NCBI GenBank assembly: GCA_028873865.1
Contig: JAPPNI010000034.1
Location: forward strand, 92,742 to 156,741
DNA from: Chloroflexota bacterium
GTDB taxonomy: Bacteria; Chloroflexota; Dehalococcoidia; Bin125
DNA: 64,000 nt
Direction of reading: 5' to 3'
Both the position numbers and the translations under genes were made by a program. Below the pieces are notes generated by a model. The model saw only the letters and a list, made by a program, of their open reading frames with translations. It was not told the origin of the DNA and did not search any database. Of the stretch, positions 41,463-49,832 are shown piece after piece. Each line of letters starts with the position of its first letter. The first letter of the stretch is position 1.

Positions 41463-42362
41463 ATGACCTACGACTGCCCGCACTGCGGCTGGGCGGGCGA
41501 TCGCCGATTCTGTCCGGCCTGCGGCGCGGCGCTCTGGTCTCCCGACAGCAACGAGGGCGCGGCCGAGTGCACCGTGGTGCTTTCGTTCGATGTCGACGGC
41601 TCGTCGGGGATGATCAATCGCGACCCACGGATCGAGCAGCGACCGTCGGCCCGCTCCTTTGGCGACTACGGGCCGATCGTGGCGGTTCCGCATATCCTCA
41701 CGGCGCTGTCTCGCGCCGGCGTGCCGGCGTCGTTCTACATCCCCGGCTGGGTCGCCGAGCGTAATCCGGCGACGGTTGAGCAGATCGCGGCGGCGGGACA
41801 CGAGATCGGCCATCACGGCTACCTGCACGAACCTCCGGCGACGCTCTCGGCCGAGGAAGAAGCCGACGTGCTCGACAGGGGCAGCGCAATCCTGCAGGGG
41901 ATCACCGGCGACGCGGTGGCCGGCTATCGTTCGCCGTCGTGGGAGCTGAGCGATGTCTCGCTGTCGTTGATGGCGCAGCGCGGCTTTCGCTATGACTCAT
42001 CGCTGATGGGCTCGGACGCGCCTTACTGGGTCTCGGCGGGCGATGCGGCGCTGGTCGAACTGCCGATCCACTGGGCGCTCGATGACTATCCCTACTTCGT
42101 CTTCGCTCCGACGGACGGCCGGCGTCTGCAGGCCGCGCCCGAGCAGGTCGAGTCGACCTGGCGCGACGCCTTCGACGAGATCCGGCGCCGGGGCGGCGTG
42201 TTCACGCTGACGATGCATCCGTACATCATCGGTCGGCCGGGCCGCGTCGCGATGCTGGAGCGCCTGATCCAGTACATGCAGTCGAAAGCGGGCGTCAGGT
42301 TCGCCAGGGCGGTCGATGTCTGCGATGAGTTTGCAGCGGATTGGGAGTCGGCGCGGCCTTAG
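41463..42362 (+). CDS. polysaccharide deacetylase with N-terminal zinc ribbon
   Basis: A 299-residue protein. Residues 1-30 form a CxxC...CxxC zinc ribbon (YDCPHCGWAGDRRFCPACGA), uncommon in this family. The NodB-type domain starts VVLSFDVDGSSG near residue 38 with the metal-binding Asp pair. Near 108 is AAGHEIGHHGYLHEPPATLS with the catalytic His, and RSPSWELSDVSL near 154; FTLTMHPYIIGRPGR near 250 closes the site. It resembles PuuE/PgdA-like deacetylases without a signal peptide, so it probably acts in the cytoplasm on a small amide. It follows the alcohol dehydrogenase by 23 bp. Confidence 0.85.
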   Translation: MTYDCPHCGWAGDRRFCPACGAALWSPDSNEGAAECTVVLSFDVDGSSGMINRDPRIEQRPSARSFGDYGPIVAVPHILTALSRAGVPASFYIPGWVAERNPATVEQIAAAGHEIGHHGYLHEPPATLSAEEEADVLDRGSAILQGITGDAVAGYRSPSWELSDVSLSLMAQRGFRYDSSLMGSDAPYWVSAGDAALVELPIHWALDDYPYFVFAPTDGRRLQAAPEQVESTWRDAFDEIRRRGGVFTLTMHPYIIGRPGRVAMLERLIQYMQSKAGVRFARAVDVCDEFAADWESARP

Positions 42363-42365
42363 CCT
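42360..42365 (+). promoter_or_regulatory. -10 element of a likely leaderless promoter (TAGCCT)
   Basis: TAGCCT ends six bases before the ATG at 42372. It overlaps the stop codon of the preceding deacetylase gene. No ribosome-binding site lies between. Confidence 0.55.
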
Positions 42366-42371
42366 GTCCGC

Positions 42372-42980
42372 ATGACCGGCGCGCAACGCTTTGACGACGC
42401 CATCGCCGCGATCGACGCGGCCAACGCCGAGGATCCGTTCACTCTGGAGATCGGTGGCGAGGCTCGGCCCAAGGAGCGGACTCACGCCGAGATGATGACC
42501 CGCTGGGTCGGGGAGCTTGACCCACAGGCTTCGGAAGAACTGCGGCTCGCGGCTCGGGCGCACCACATCCGGCGCTGGATGATTCCCCGCTCGACGTTTC
42601 CCGCTGGTCGGTCTGCGTATCTGCGCTGGCGACGGGCGCTGCACTCGGTTCATGCCGAGTTGACGGCGGCGATCCTCGAGGACTGCGGCTATCCGCGCCG
42701 CTCGGTCGAGCGCGTCGCGGCGCTGGTCGCCAAGGCGGACCTGCTCCAGGCCGGCGATCCGGACGCGCAGACGCTGGAAGACGCGCTCTCGCTGGTCTTC
42801 TTCGATACGCAGCTGGAGCCGCTGCTCGACGACCTCGACGATCGGCAGTTGCGCCGGGCATTGGGCCGGACCTGGCGTAAGATGTCGGCCAACGGTCGGG
42901 CCGCCGCGCGCGGCCTGGATCTCTCCGAACGCGCGATCGAGACGCTGACCCGGCTGGTCGACGGATTCGCGGATGAGTGA
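42372..42980 (+). CDS. DUF4202 family protein
   Basis: A 202-residue helical protein. It has AAIDAANAEDPFTLEIGGEA near the N-terminus, then KERTHAEMMTRWVGELDPQA, and RLAARAHHIRRWMIPRSTFP with a conserved His pair near residue 65. Later YLRWRRALHSVHAEL and VERVAALVAKADLL follow, as in DUF4202. The His/Asp arrangement resembles HD-domain phosphohydrolases, but no activity is known to me. The end overlaps the methyltransferase gene by eight bases, so the two are probably translated together. Confidence 0.8.
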   Translation: MTGAQRFDDAIAAIDAANAEDPFTLEIGGEARPKERTHAEMMTRWVGELDPQASEELRLAARAHHIRRWMIPRSTFPAGRSAYLRWRRALHSVHAELTAAILEDCGYPRRSVERVAALVAKADLLQAGDPDAQTLEDALSLVFFDTQLEPLLDDLDDRQLRRALGRTWRKMSANGRAAARGLDLSERAIETLTRLVDGFADE

Positions 42981-43782
42981 CGCCCCCAGGGACCGGTACA
43001 CGCACGGCCACCACGAGTCGGTCGTGCAGTCGCACGCTCGCCGTCGGGCTGAAGTCGAGGCCTGGTTCCTCTTGCCTCGGTTGACATCGGGCATGCGCCT
43101 GCTCGACGCAGGCTGCGGCCCGGGCACGGTGACCGCCGGGTTGGCCCGAGCCGTGTCGCCGGGTCAGGCGATTGGGCTCGACTCAGCTGCCGAGGTGCTG
43201 GAACATGCCCGAGCCCACGCGGCGGAGGAAGCGGTCGACAACCTCGCCTTCGTCGCGGGCGACGTCTACCGTCTCGATTTCGCCGAGGCGGAGTTCGACG
43301 TTGTCTATGCCAACCAGCTCCTGCAGCATCTCGCCGACCCGGTGGGGGCTCTGAGGGAGATGCGGCGTGTGCTCAAACCCGGCGGGCTGCTGGCCGTGCG
43401 CGACGCCGACTACGCGACGATGTCGCCGCAGCCCAAGTTCCCCGAGTTCTCCGACTGGAATCGCCTCTACCACGAGGTTGCCTACCGCAACAACGCCGAG
43501 CCCGACGCCGGCCGCACCCTGCCCGCCTGGGTCCGCGCGGCCGGATTTCCCGAGATTGAGATCCATCCGAATGTGGTCGCGATGGAGGGCGAGGAAGCCA
43601 GGATCTGGGGCCGGACCTGGTCGCAGCGCATCCTCTATAGCGGCATCGCCGACCAGGCGCTGGAGTACGGCTACGCCGACCAGGATGAACTGCAGCGAAT
43701 CTCAGACGGCTGGGCAACCTGGGCCGAGTCGGAGGAGCCGTTCTTCATGTTCACCCAGATTGGGGTGCTGGCGGTTCGCTAG
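42973..43782 (+). CDS. class I SAM-dependent methyltransferase
   Basis: A 269-residue Methyltransf_11-type enzyme. The SAM-binding motif I is RLLDAGCGPGTVTAGLAR near residue 42, followed by the acidic post-I residue in AIGLDSAAEVLEHA and motif IV in EFDVVYANQLLQHLADPVGA near 110. RRVLKPGGLLAVRDADY completes motif V/VI. The C-terminal ~110 residues form the substrate cap. The closest everyday relatives are small-molecule methyltransferases; acceptor unknown. It overlaps DUF4202 upstream and meets the convergent gene at 43779 in a shared CTAG. Confidence 0.88.
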   Translation: MSDAPRDRYTHGHHESVVQSHARRRAEVEAWFLLPRLTSGMRLLDAGCGPGTVTAGLARAVSPGQAIGLDSAAEVLEHARAHAAEEAVDNLAFVAGDVYRLDFAEAEFDVVYANQLLQHLADPVGALREMRRVLKPGGLLAVRDADYATMSPQPKFPEFSDWNRLYHEVAYRNNAEPDAGRTLPAWVRAAGFPEIEIHPNVVAMEGEEARIWGRTWSQRILYSGIADQALEYGYADQDELQRISDGWATWAESEEPFFMFTQIGVLAVR

Positions 43783-44018
43783 TCGGCGACTTCGGCCTGG
43801 CCGGCGCGCTTGGCCCGACGTTCGCGGATGATTTCAAGCGTCAAGTCATGAATGAAGCGAATAGGATTGACACCGGTGGCGCGCTGCTCTTCGCCGAGCT
43901 CTCGAAGCTCCTCGGAGGTAAATCTCACTTCGAGTACGGCACCGGGGTTCTCTGCGACGATCCACTCTTCCGGCTCGTCTTCAAAGTCCTCGTCTGGAAA
44001 TCGCGGATCGTGAGTCAT
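43779..44018 (-). CDS. antitoxin-like protein (BrnA position)
   Basis: A 79-residue acidic protein (MTHDPRFPDEDFEDEPEEW) with a C-terminal helix RFIHDLTLEIIRERRAKRA that could be the DNA-binding or toxin-binding part. Its ATG overlaps the stop of the toxin-like gene at 44015 by four bases. Toxin first, antitoxin second is the BrnT/BrnA order. I infer its role from this pairing rather than from a clear family match. Confidence 0.55.
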   Translation of the reverse strand: MTHDPRFPDEDFEDEPEEWIVAENPGAVLEVRFTSEELRELGEEQRATGVNPIRFIHDLTLEIIRERRAKRAGQAEVAD

Positions 44019-44338
44019 GGTCGGTTCCTCTTACCTCCTGGTTGAGCATATCGAGTTTCCTGGGCAAGATTCGACGGCCAGCCCGTGACGAGATGCGCGA
44101 CTCGCTGCTCATCTGGATCGTCAATGACGAAGGTGAGTAGCTGCCCAGTCTGGCTGGGTCCAATCATTACCCAGCGACGCCGGAGTCCGCGTCGCAATCG
44201 TTCCCTGTTGCCTTTGTTCGGGAAGAACTTGGGGCGAATCTCAAGCACCGCGTGAGCGTCATCAAGGGTCAATCCGTGCCCTGCGAGTTCGTCCAACGAG
44301 ACCGCGTTCCAGGCCAGTTCGATGACGAATGGCGGCAT
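44015..44338 (-). CDS. BrnT/DUF4258-like toxin candidate
   Basis: A 107-residue basic protein. FVIELAWNAVSLDELAGHGL near the N-terminus, then DDAHAVLEIRPKFFPNKGNR, and RRWVMIGPSQTGQLLTFVID match the small RelE-fold BrnT/DUF4258 proteins (a short helix, then a beta hairpin). BrnT toxins are ribonucleases bound by BrnA. The His and Arg residues expected in such an active site are present, but the match is distant. It follows the Ogt and nitroreductase-like genes in the same minus-strand row. Confidence 0.6.
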   Translation of the reverse strand: MPPFVIELAWNAVSLDELAGHGLTLDDAHAVLEIRPKFFPNKGNRERLRRGLRRRWVMIGPSQTGQLLTFVIDDPDEQRVAHLVTGWPSNLAQETRYAQPGGKRNRP

Positions 44339-44347
44339 GACGTTTGC

Positions 44348-44725
44348 TCAGTCGAACACCACCTCAATCAACGGTGAGCCGTCGACCCAGTCCTGGACGT
44401 TGTCCTCGTTGATGTACTCGCTCAGCTTCTTCGCGGCGAGGAAGAAGGCACGTTTCTCGGCAGGGTCGATGACGGCCTTCGCTTCGCCGTCGAGGTCGGC
44501 CTCGGTCGACTCCTTGAAGTGAAACGTGATCGCCGGATTGGCGAGCACGTTCGCGTACCACGACCGCGGACCCGGTCGGCCCGTGATGTAGTAGCGATCG
44601 TCCACGTTGTGGAACCAGATCTCCAGCCGTTTGGCTTCGCCGCTCGAGCGGCCGATCGTGGTGATGTCGATCACCAGGTCGTTGGCCAGCGCCTCGGCGA
44701 CGCCCGGATCGGAAGTTGAAGCCAT
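44348..44725 (-). CDS. F420H2-dependent (DDN-family) nitroreductase-like protein
   Basis: A 125-residue split beta-barrel protein. VIDITTIGRSSGEAKRLEIW near residue 18 and YYITGRPGPRSWYANVLANP near 45 are the deazaflavin-dependent nitroreductase (DUF385) signature, which binds F420 phosphate, followed by ITFHFKESTEADLDGEAKAV. Proteins of this group reduce nitro or quinone compounds with F420H2, and some act as pyridoxamine oxidase-like proteins. Together with the LLM enzyme at 12070 it hints at F420 use. It overlaps ogt by one base. Confidence 0.85.
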   Translation of the reverse strand: MASTSDPGVAEALANDLVIDITTIGRSSGEAKRLEIWFHNVDDRYYITGRPGPRSWYANVLANPAITFHFKESTEADLDGEAKAVIDPAEKRAFFLAAKKLSEYINEDNVQDWVDGSPLIEVVFD

Positions 44726-45240
44726 CAGTCGTGTCCGTTCTGTTGGTTGCGCAGACTGTTGCGCTCGTGCTCAAGGAACCACTCCTTACGGTGCAGCCCG
44801 CCGCCGTAGCCTCCGAGCCCACCGTCCGAGCGCACGATCCGGTGGCATGGTACGGCGATCCCGACCGGATTGCGCCCGGTCGCCGTACCGACGGCGCGGT
44901 AGGCCGACGGCTTGCCGACGGCGCGCGCGATGTCCTGGTACGACACCGTCTGTCCGGCCGGAACCTCGCGGATCGCTCGCCAGACCGCAACCTGGAACTC
45001 GGTGCCTTGCGGATCGATCTCGATCTCGTCGATCGCCTCCACGTCGCCCTCGAAGTAGGACGCGACGGCGTCTCTCACCCGCTGGGCCTCGCTCGACAGC
45101 CCGGAATCGGACCAATCCTGATCCGGCTCAAGGACCGGTCGCGCCCAGGTCTCGACGAATCCCGCCTCGCGCAGAGCACCGTCTTCGATCGCCAGGTACA
45201 TGGTCCCCAGCTGCGTCTCGATCCAGCAGTGTTCCGTCAT
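44725..45240 (-). CDS. ogt: methylated-DNA-protein-cysteine methyltransferase
   Basis: A 171-residue suicide DNA repair protein that takes the methyl group from O6-methylguanine onto its own Cys. The active site IAVPCHRIVRSDGGLGGYGG lies near residue 138. Before it, QVAVWRAIREVPAGQTVSYQ and AVGKPSAYRAVG are the DNA-binding wing and helix. The N-terminal ~80 residues form the cap. Start at the ATG at 45240. Downstream genes on the same strand (nitroreductase-like and toxin-antitoxin) are close enough to be co-transcribed. Confidence 0.92.
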   Translation of the reverse strand: MTEHCWIETQLGTMYLAIEDGALREAGFVETWARPVLEPDQDWSDSGLSSEAQRVRDAVASYFEGDVEAIDEIEIDPQGTEFQVAVWRAIREVPAGQTVSYQDIARAVGKPSAYRAVGTATGRNPVGIAVPCHRIVRSDGGLGGYGGGLHRKEWFLEHERNSLRNQQNGHD

Positions 45241-45365
45241 GTGTGAGCACCTCGCCAATCTCCCTGGCGACAGGCTACGCGGCAACGGCCCGCAGCGCAG
45301 TTGCGAGTCCGGGTGCGTCCCGACGCCGCGATAGGCTGCGAATGAGACGGGAGCGTCGAGCGACC

Positions 45366-46469
45366 ATGTCCGACCGCGACAGCCGAGCCATACGCCTGAC
45401 CGACCTCGCCCGCTGCGGCGGTTGAGGCTCCAAGTTCGGCCCCGAGGGGCTGGCTCACGTGTTGAGCCATCTCGGTCCCCAGTTCCCGCCGTCCGAGTAC
45501 CCCGAGTTGCTCGTCGGCCTCGCGCGCCCCGACGACGCCGCCGTCTACGCCATCGACGACGAGCGCGCCCTGGTGCAGACGCTCGACTTCTTCGCTCCGC
45601 TGGTCGACGACCCGTACCAGTTCGGCGCGATCGCGGCCGCCAACGCGATGTCCGACGTCTACGCGATGGGCGGACGCGTGCTGTTCGCGCTGAACATCGC
45701 CGCCTTCCCCGAGGATCTGCCGCCCGATGTCATCGCCGACGTGCTGCGCGGCGGCGCCGACAAGGTGCGCGAGGCGGGCGCGGTCGTCGCCGGCGGACAC
45801 ACGATCATCGACGAGGAGCCCAAGTTCGGCCTGGCCGTCACCGGCGAAGTCGCGCGCGACCTGATCCGCACGACCGGCGGCGCGCAGCCCGGCGACACGA
45901 TCATCCTGACCAAGGAGATCGGCACCGGAGTCCTGATCGGCGCGAACCAACGGGGCGCAGTCTCCGAAGAGCACTGGAACGCCGCGATCGCCCAGATGAT
46001 GACCCTCAACCGCGACGCCGCCGAAGCCGCCTCAGATCCTGACCTCGCCGCCGGTGTGCACGCCATCGCCGACGTGACCGGCTTCGGCCTCGCCGGACAC
46101 CTGCACGAGATGGCCGAACTGAGCGACGCCGCCATCGAGATCGATCTCGGCGCGCCCCCCGCGCTGGGAGGCCTCTCCGAAGCCGTCGCGGCCGGATTCG
46201 GCTCAGGCGGACAGTCCCGCAATCGCGACTACTACGGAGCCCGCCTGACCGTCAAAGGCAGCCGGGAGCTCACCACGTTCGAGGAAGCCCTCCTCTACGA
46301 CCCCCAGACCTCCGGAGGCTTGCTGATCGCCGCCGGAATCGTCGAAGCCCCCCACCTGATCAACGAGCTGCAAGAGCGTGGGGTCACGGCGACACCCATC
46401 GCCCGAGTCACAGAAGCCGCCGACGGCGGCCGCCTCAGCGTCGTGCCGACCGAGGCTCCGCGTGTCTGA
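45366..46469 (+). CDS. selD: selenophosphate synthase, predicted selenoprotein
   Basis: The ATG at 45366 follows GGGAGCG and the frame runs to 46469, interrupted by one in-frame TGA at 45423 (codon 20). Reading it as selenocysteine (U) gives LTDLARCGGUGSKFGPEGL, in which U-G-S-K replaces the Cys-x-x-Lys active site of SelD. The rest is a complete 367-residue SelD (ARPDDAAVYAIDDERALVQT, NAMSDVYAMGGRVLFALNIA, GGHTIIDEEPKFGLAVTG, DPQTSGGLLIAAG). The enzyme makes selenophosphate from selenide and ATP for Sec and Se-tRNA. selA, selB and tRNA-Sec are not in the window. Confidence 0.92.
45423..45425 (+). promoter_or_regulatory. selD: UGA selenocysteine codon of selD
   Basis: In-frame TGA between CGG (Cys-Gly-Gly) and GGC TCC AAG (Gly-Ser-Lys). 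Family alignment of both sides continues across it, so it is not a true stop. Confidence 0.9.
45436..45453 (+). ncRNA. selD: candidate bacterial SECIS stem-loop
   Basis: CGGCCC (45437-45442) pairs with GGGCTG (45447-45452) around the loop CGAG, with a flanking T-G pair. The loop begins 17 bases after the UGA and has G as its second base, as described for bacterial SECIS elements. A second hairpin, GGCTC/GAGCC at 45452-45468, is an alternative. Confidence 0.6.
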
Positions 46470-47703
46470 CCACAACTCCGACACGGCCGACGTCGCCGTC
46501 ATCGGAGCCGGCATCCTTGGACTCTCGACCGCCATGGCGCTTGCGACGAAGCATGAGGGGCTGCGCGTCGTCTCGCTGGAGCAGGAATCGGGCGTTGGGC
46601 GACACCAGAGTGGCAACAACTCGGGCGTGATTCACTCCGGCCTCTACTACCGACCCGGATCGGCCAAGGCGCGGATGGCCGTTGCCGGGGCCGAGCGGAT
46701 GTACGCCTTCTGCGACGAGCACGGGATCGGCGCCGAGCGCTGCGGCAAGGTCGTCGTCGCCACTCACGAGTCCGAGCTCGAGCGCATGCGCGAACTCCAC
46801 CGCCGCGGCGACGCCAACGGAGTCCCCGACATCCGTGAGCTCGGCCCCGAGGAGCTCCACGAGTTCGAGCCCAACGCCGCTGGCGTCGCCGCCCTGCACA
46901 TCCCCTCAACCGGCATCGCCGACTACCGGGGCGTCTGCGAGAAGTACCGCGAACTGCTCGAATCCGCCGGCGGATCGGTGCGGCTACGCTCGCGAGTCTC
47001 CGGCGTCCGCGTCGAATCCGACGGCGTCCAGCTCGCCACCACGACCGGCGTCGTTCACGCGAAGTACGCCGTCAATTGCGCCGGACTGCAGGCCGACCGC
47101 ATCGCCCGACGCGCCGGCGCGCCCGAAGCCCGGAACCTGCGCATCGTCCCCTTCCGCGGCGAGTACTACGACCTCGTGCCCGCCGCCCGCGGGATGCTCA
47201 AGAACCTCATCTATCCCGTCCCCGACCCGGCCTTCCCCTTCCTCGGCGTCCACTTCACCCGACGCCTGGACGGCAGCGTCGAGGCCGGACCGAACGCCGT
47301 CCTCGCCCTCAAGCGCGAGGGCTACCGCTGGCGCGACGTCGCCCTCCGCGACGCCGCCGAGTCGCTCACCTGGCCCGGCTTCCTCCGCCTCGCCCGCGAC
47401 CACTGGCAGACCGGCCTCGGAGAAGTCTGGCGCAGCGCCAACAAGTCCGCCTTCGTCAGCGCCCTGCAGCGCCTGATGCCCAACCTCGAACCCGACCAAC
47501 TCGTCCGAGGAGGAGCCGGAGTCCGAGCGCAGGCATTGCGGCGCGACGGAAGTCTGGCGGACGATTTCGAGATCGCGCGGCAGGATCGGCTGATTCACAT
47601 CCTGAACGCCCCCAGTCCCGGGGCGACGGCGTCGCTGTTGATTGGCGAGGAGATCGCGTCGACGGCGGAGTCGGCGTGGTTGGGGGGTAATCTGTCGTTA
47701 TGA
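46462..47703 (+). CDS. lhgO: L-2-hydroxyglutarate oxidase-like FAD enzyme
   Basis: A 413-residue FAD-dependent oxidoreductase. The GTG at 46462 overlaps selD by eight bases and starts VSDHNSDTADVAVIGAGILG. GRHQSGNNSGVIHSGLYYRP near residue 48 is the covalent-type DAO-family segment seen in LhgO, and VAALHIPSTGIADYRGVCEK near 145, NCAGLQADRIARRAG near 200 and RIVPFRGEYYDL near 222 complete the LhgO pattern. It should oxidise L-2-hydroxyglutarate to 2-oxoglutarate. The stop overlaps the methyltransferase start (ATGA). Confidence 0.85.
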   Translation: MSDHNSDTADVAVIGAGILGLSTAMALATKHEGLRVVSLEQESGVGRHQSGNNSGVIHSGLYYRPGSAKARMAVAGAERMYAFCDEHGIGAERCGKVVVATHESELERMRELHRRGDANGVPDIRELGPEELHEFEPNAAGVAALHIPSTGIADYRGVCEKYRELLESAGGSVRLRSRVSGVRVESDGVQLATTTGVVHAKYAVNCAGLQADRIARRAGAPEARNLRIVPFRGEYYDLVPAARGMLKNLIYPVPDPAFPFLGVHFTRRLDGSVEAGPNAVLALKREGYRWRDVALRDAAESLTWPGFLRLARDHWQTGLGEVWRSANKSAFVSALQRLMPNLEPDQLVRGGAGVRAQALRRDGSLADDFEIARQDRLIHILNAPSPGATASLLIGEEIASTAESAWLGGNLSL

Positions 47704-49031
47704 CTCCAAACCGGCCTCCCAGCCACGCCCAAGAGCACGAGGTGCAGGAGCAGGTTCATCTCAAGGGCCTGCCGTCCGAGTACGCGGACACGCGGCCTTC
47801 CCGAAACCAGATTTTGGACGATGATCGCCCGATTCACGACTGGTATCGCTTCGTGCTGTCATTCCCACCCCATCTGGTTAGGGAGTACCTTGAGCGCTTC
47901 GAAGCCGACGACGATATGGTCGTCCTCGATCCGTTTTGCGGCACGGGCACGACCCTAGTCGAAGCCAAGAAACGAGGACTCGCATCGATCGGCATTGAGG
48001 CGGTGCCGCTGTCGGCGTTCGCGGCAAAGACGAAAGTGGACTGGAGCATTGATCCAGATCAGCTCGAAAGCGATGCCCAGATCGTCTCTGATCGGGCAAC
48101 CGAGCGAAGCCATGTCGAAAGGGACGAGCCTCTTCAATGCCTTTCGCCGGAGCAATCAAAGTTGCTGCTGCGGAACTCAATCAGTCCGTTGCCCTTGCAC
48201 CGAGCAATGCTGCTCATCGACGCAATCGACTCGCTCGGCGGTCCCTGTGCCCCGTACCTTCGCCTAGCTGTTGCGCGAGAGTTACCGACTCGGATCGGCA
48301 ACCTCCGCTTCGGCCCCGAGATTGGCCTCGGCGAGATCAAAGAGGATGCCCCGGTGGTTGACATTTGGTTTGAACAGGTGCGGCGCATGGCCGACCATTT
48401 GCGAGCGTGGCAGTCCCGTGCCGCCGTGCCGTCGCAGGTCGTTCATGGCGATGCCCGTACTCCCGATTCCCTCCTGGAACCCCACAGCGTGGACCTCGTT
48501 ATCACCTCACCGCCCTATCCGAACGAGAAGGACTACACCCGCACCGTCCGACTCGAGTCAGTACTGCTCGGCTTCCTCCGCGACCGTGAATCGTTACGCG
48601 CAGTCAAGAAAGGTCTGGTCCGCTCTAACACGCGCAGCGTCTACAAGCAGGACGATGACGATTCCTGGTTGGAACAGTTTCCGATGGTTGGAGAACTTGC
48701 GGACCGGATAGAGGCGAGGCGGTTGGAGCTAGGCAAGACCTCTGGCTTCGAGCGGATGTATCACCGGGTCACCCGCCTCTACTTCGGTGGCATGGCGAAA
48801 CACCTGGCTTCACTGAGTAACGCGCTGAGACCGGGCGCCCGACTCGCTTACGTAGTCGGCGATCAGGCCTCCTACTTCCGGGTCATGATTCACACGGGCA
48901 GATTGCTGGCCGAGATTGCCGAGCATCTCGGTTACGAAGTTGAAGACATCGACCTGTTTCGGACCAGGGCAGCCACCGCGACGCGAGCGCAAATCAATGA
49001 AGAGGTTCTGGTACTGAAGTGGCCCGAATGA
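47700..49031 (+). CDS. type II DNA methyltransferase
   Basis: A 443-residue DNA modification enzyme. Motif I is MVVLDPFCGTGTTLVEAKKR near residue 75 (SAM binding) and motif IV is LVITSPPYPNEKDYTR near 265, the SPPY catalytic loop of amino-methyltransferases acting on cytosine N4 or adenine N6. The long region between them contains a target-recognition segment. GGMAKHLASLSNALRPGARL is motif-like near 360. It is coupled to the endonuclease gene at 49028 by an ATGA overlap, a classic restriction-modification pair. Base specificity and recognition sequence cannot be read here. Confidence 0.9.
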   Translation: MTPNRPPSHAQEHEVQEQVHLKGLPSEYADTRPSRNQILDDDRPIHDWYRFVLSFPPHLVREYLERFEADDDMVVLDPFCGTGTTLVEAKKRGLASIGIEAVPLSAFAAKTKVDWSIDPDQLESDAQIVSDRATERSHVERDEPLQCLSPEQSKLLLRNSISPLPLHRAMLLIDAIDSLGGPCAPYLRLAVARELPTRIGNLRFGPEIGLGEIKEDAPVVDIWFEQVRRMADHLRAWQSRAAVPSQVVHGDARTPDSLLEPHSVDLVITSPPYPNEKDYTRTVRLESVLLGFLRDRESLRAVKKGLVRSNTRSVYKQDDDDSWLEQFPMVGELADRIEARRLELGKTSGFERMYHRVTRLYFGGMAKHLASLSNALRPGARLAYVVGDQASYFRVMIHTGRLLAEIAEHLGYEVEDIDLFRTRAATATRAQINEEVLVLKWPE

Positions 49032-49831
49032 TGCCGCGAATCACCAAGTACGACCGCATCATCTCCGAGATCTTCCGAACCTACAACAAAGGCACGGACT
49101 CGATCACATTTCCTCGTACAGCTATCGCTGAGGCGGCTGCTGCGCAGGGACTATCAGCGCCGAAGAACGTCGGGGACGTGATCTACACCTACCGCTCACG
49201 TCGAGACTTACCTGCCGAGATTCAGCAGCGAGCCGAGCCGGGGCGAGAGTGGATCATCCGGACGGTCGGTACCGCGCAGTACGAGTTCGTCCAAGTCAGA
49301 TGGGGAGGCGCGCAGCCCTCTCAGAACCTCTCAGAGACGCTGGTCCCGGACAGCACTCCGGCGTTGATCGAGAGATACCGTCAGTCCGACGAGCAGGCGC
49401 TCCTGGCCATCATCCGCTACAACCGTTTGATCGACGTGTTCACCAAATTGAGCTGCTTTTCTGTCCAAAGCCACCTACGAACGAGTCTCGAAGGGATCAG
49501 TCAGGTCGAAATCGACGAACTATATGTCGGCATCGACCGGCGCGGTGCACATTACGTCCTGCCGATAGAAGTGAAGTCGCGCACCGATCGTCTCGGGGCC
49601 GCACAGGTATCGAATCTGTTCGCACTCGCTGAGCAGAAGTTTCCAGCATTGATACCTCGACCGATCGGGGCGCAGTTCGTCACCGACGACCTCATCGCCT
49701 TGTTCGAGTTCGAACGAGGGGTCAACAACCTAGACCTGTCGGTCGTTGCCGAGAAGCACTATCGCCTCGTGCCTGCCGAAGAAATCTCTGATGATCTGAT
49801 TCGGCAATACGCCCACAGACCCGACGACTGA
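49028..49831 (+). CDS. type II restriction endonuclease candidate
   Basis: A 267-residue protein beginning MMPRITKYDRIISEIFRTYN. Residues ~20-80 could form a DNA-binding domain (SITFPRTAIAEAAAAQG). Near residue 160 is VEIDELYVGIDRRGAHYVLP then IEVKSRTDRLGAAQV, a PD-(D/E)xK core: Asp in EIDELYVGID, then E-V-K. Together with the methyltransferase just upstream this is a type II restriction system. The later part ends in a charged tail. The start could also be the GTG at 49019; 49028 overlaps the methyltransferase stop. Confidence 0.8.
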   Translation: MMPRITKYDRIISEIFRTYNKGTDSITFPRTAIAEAAAAQGLSAPKNVGDVIYTYRSRRDLPAEIQQRAEPGREWIIRTVGTAQYEFVQVRWGGAQPSQNLSETLVPDSTPALIERYRQSDEQALLAIIRYNRLIDVFTKLSCFSVQSHLRTSLEGISQVEIDELYVGIDRRGAHYVLPIEVKSRTDRLGAAQVSNLFALAEQKFPALIPRPIGAQFVTDDLIALFEFERGVNNLDLSVVAEKHYRLVPAEEISDDLIRQYAHRPDD

Positions 49832-49832
49832 C

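Noticed and set aside
45459..46469. SelD starting at the GTG at 45459
   Set aside because: This would remove the catalytic U/Cys and the Lys; the frame continues upstream through an in-frame UGA with clear family similarity.
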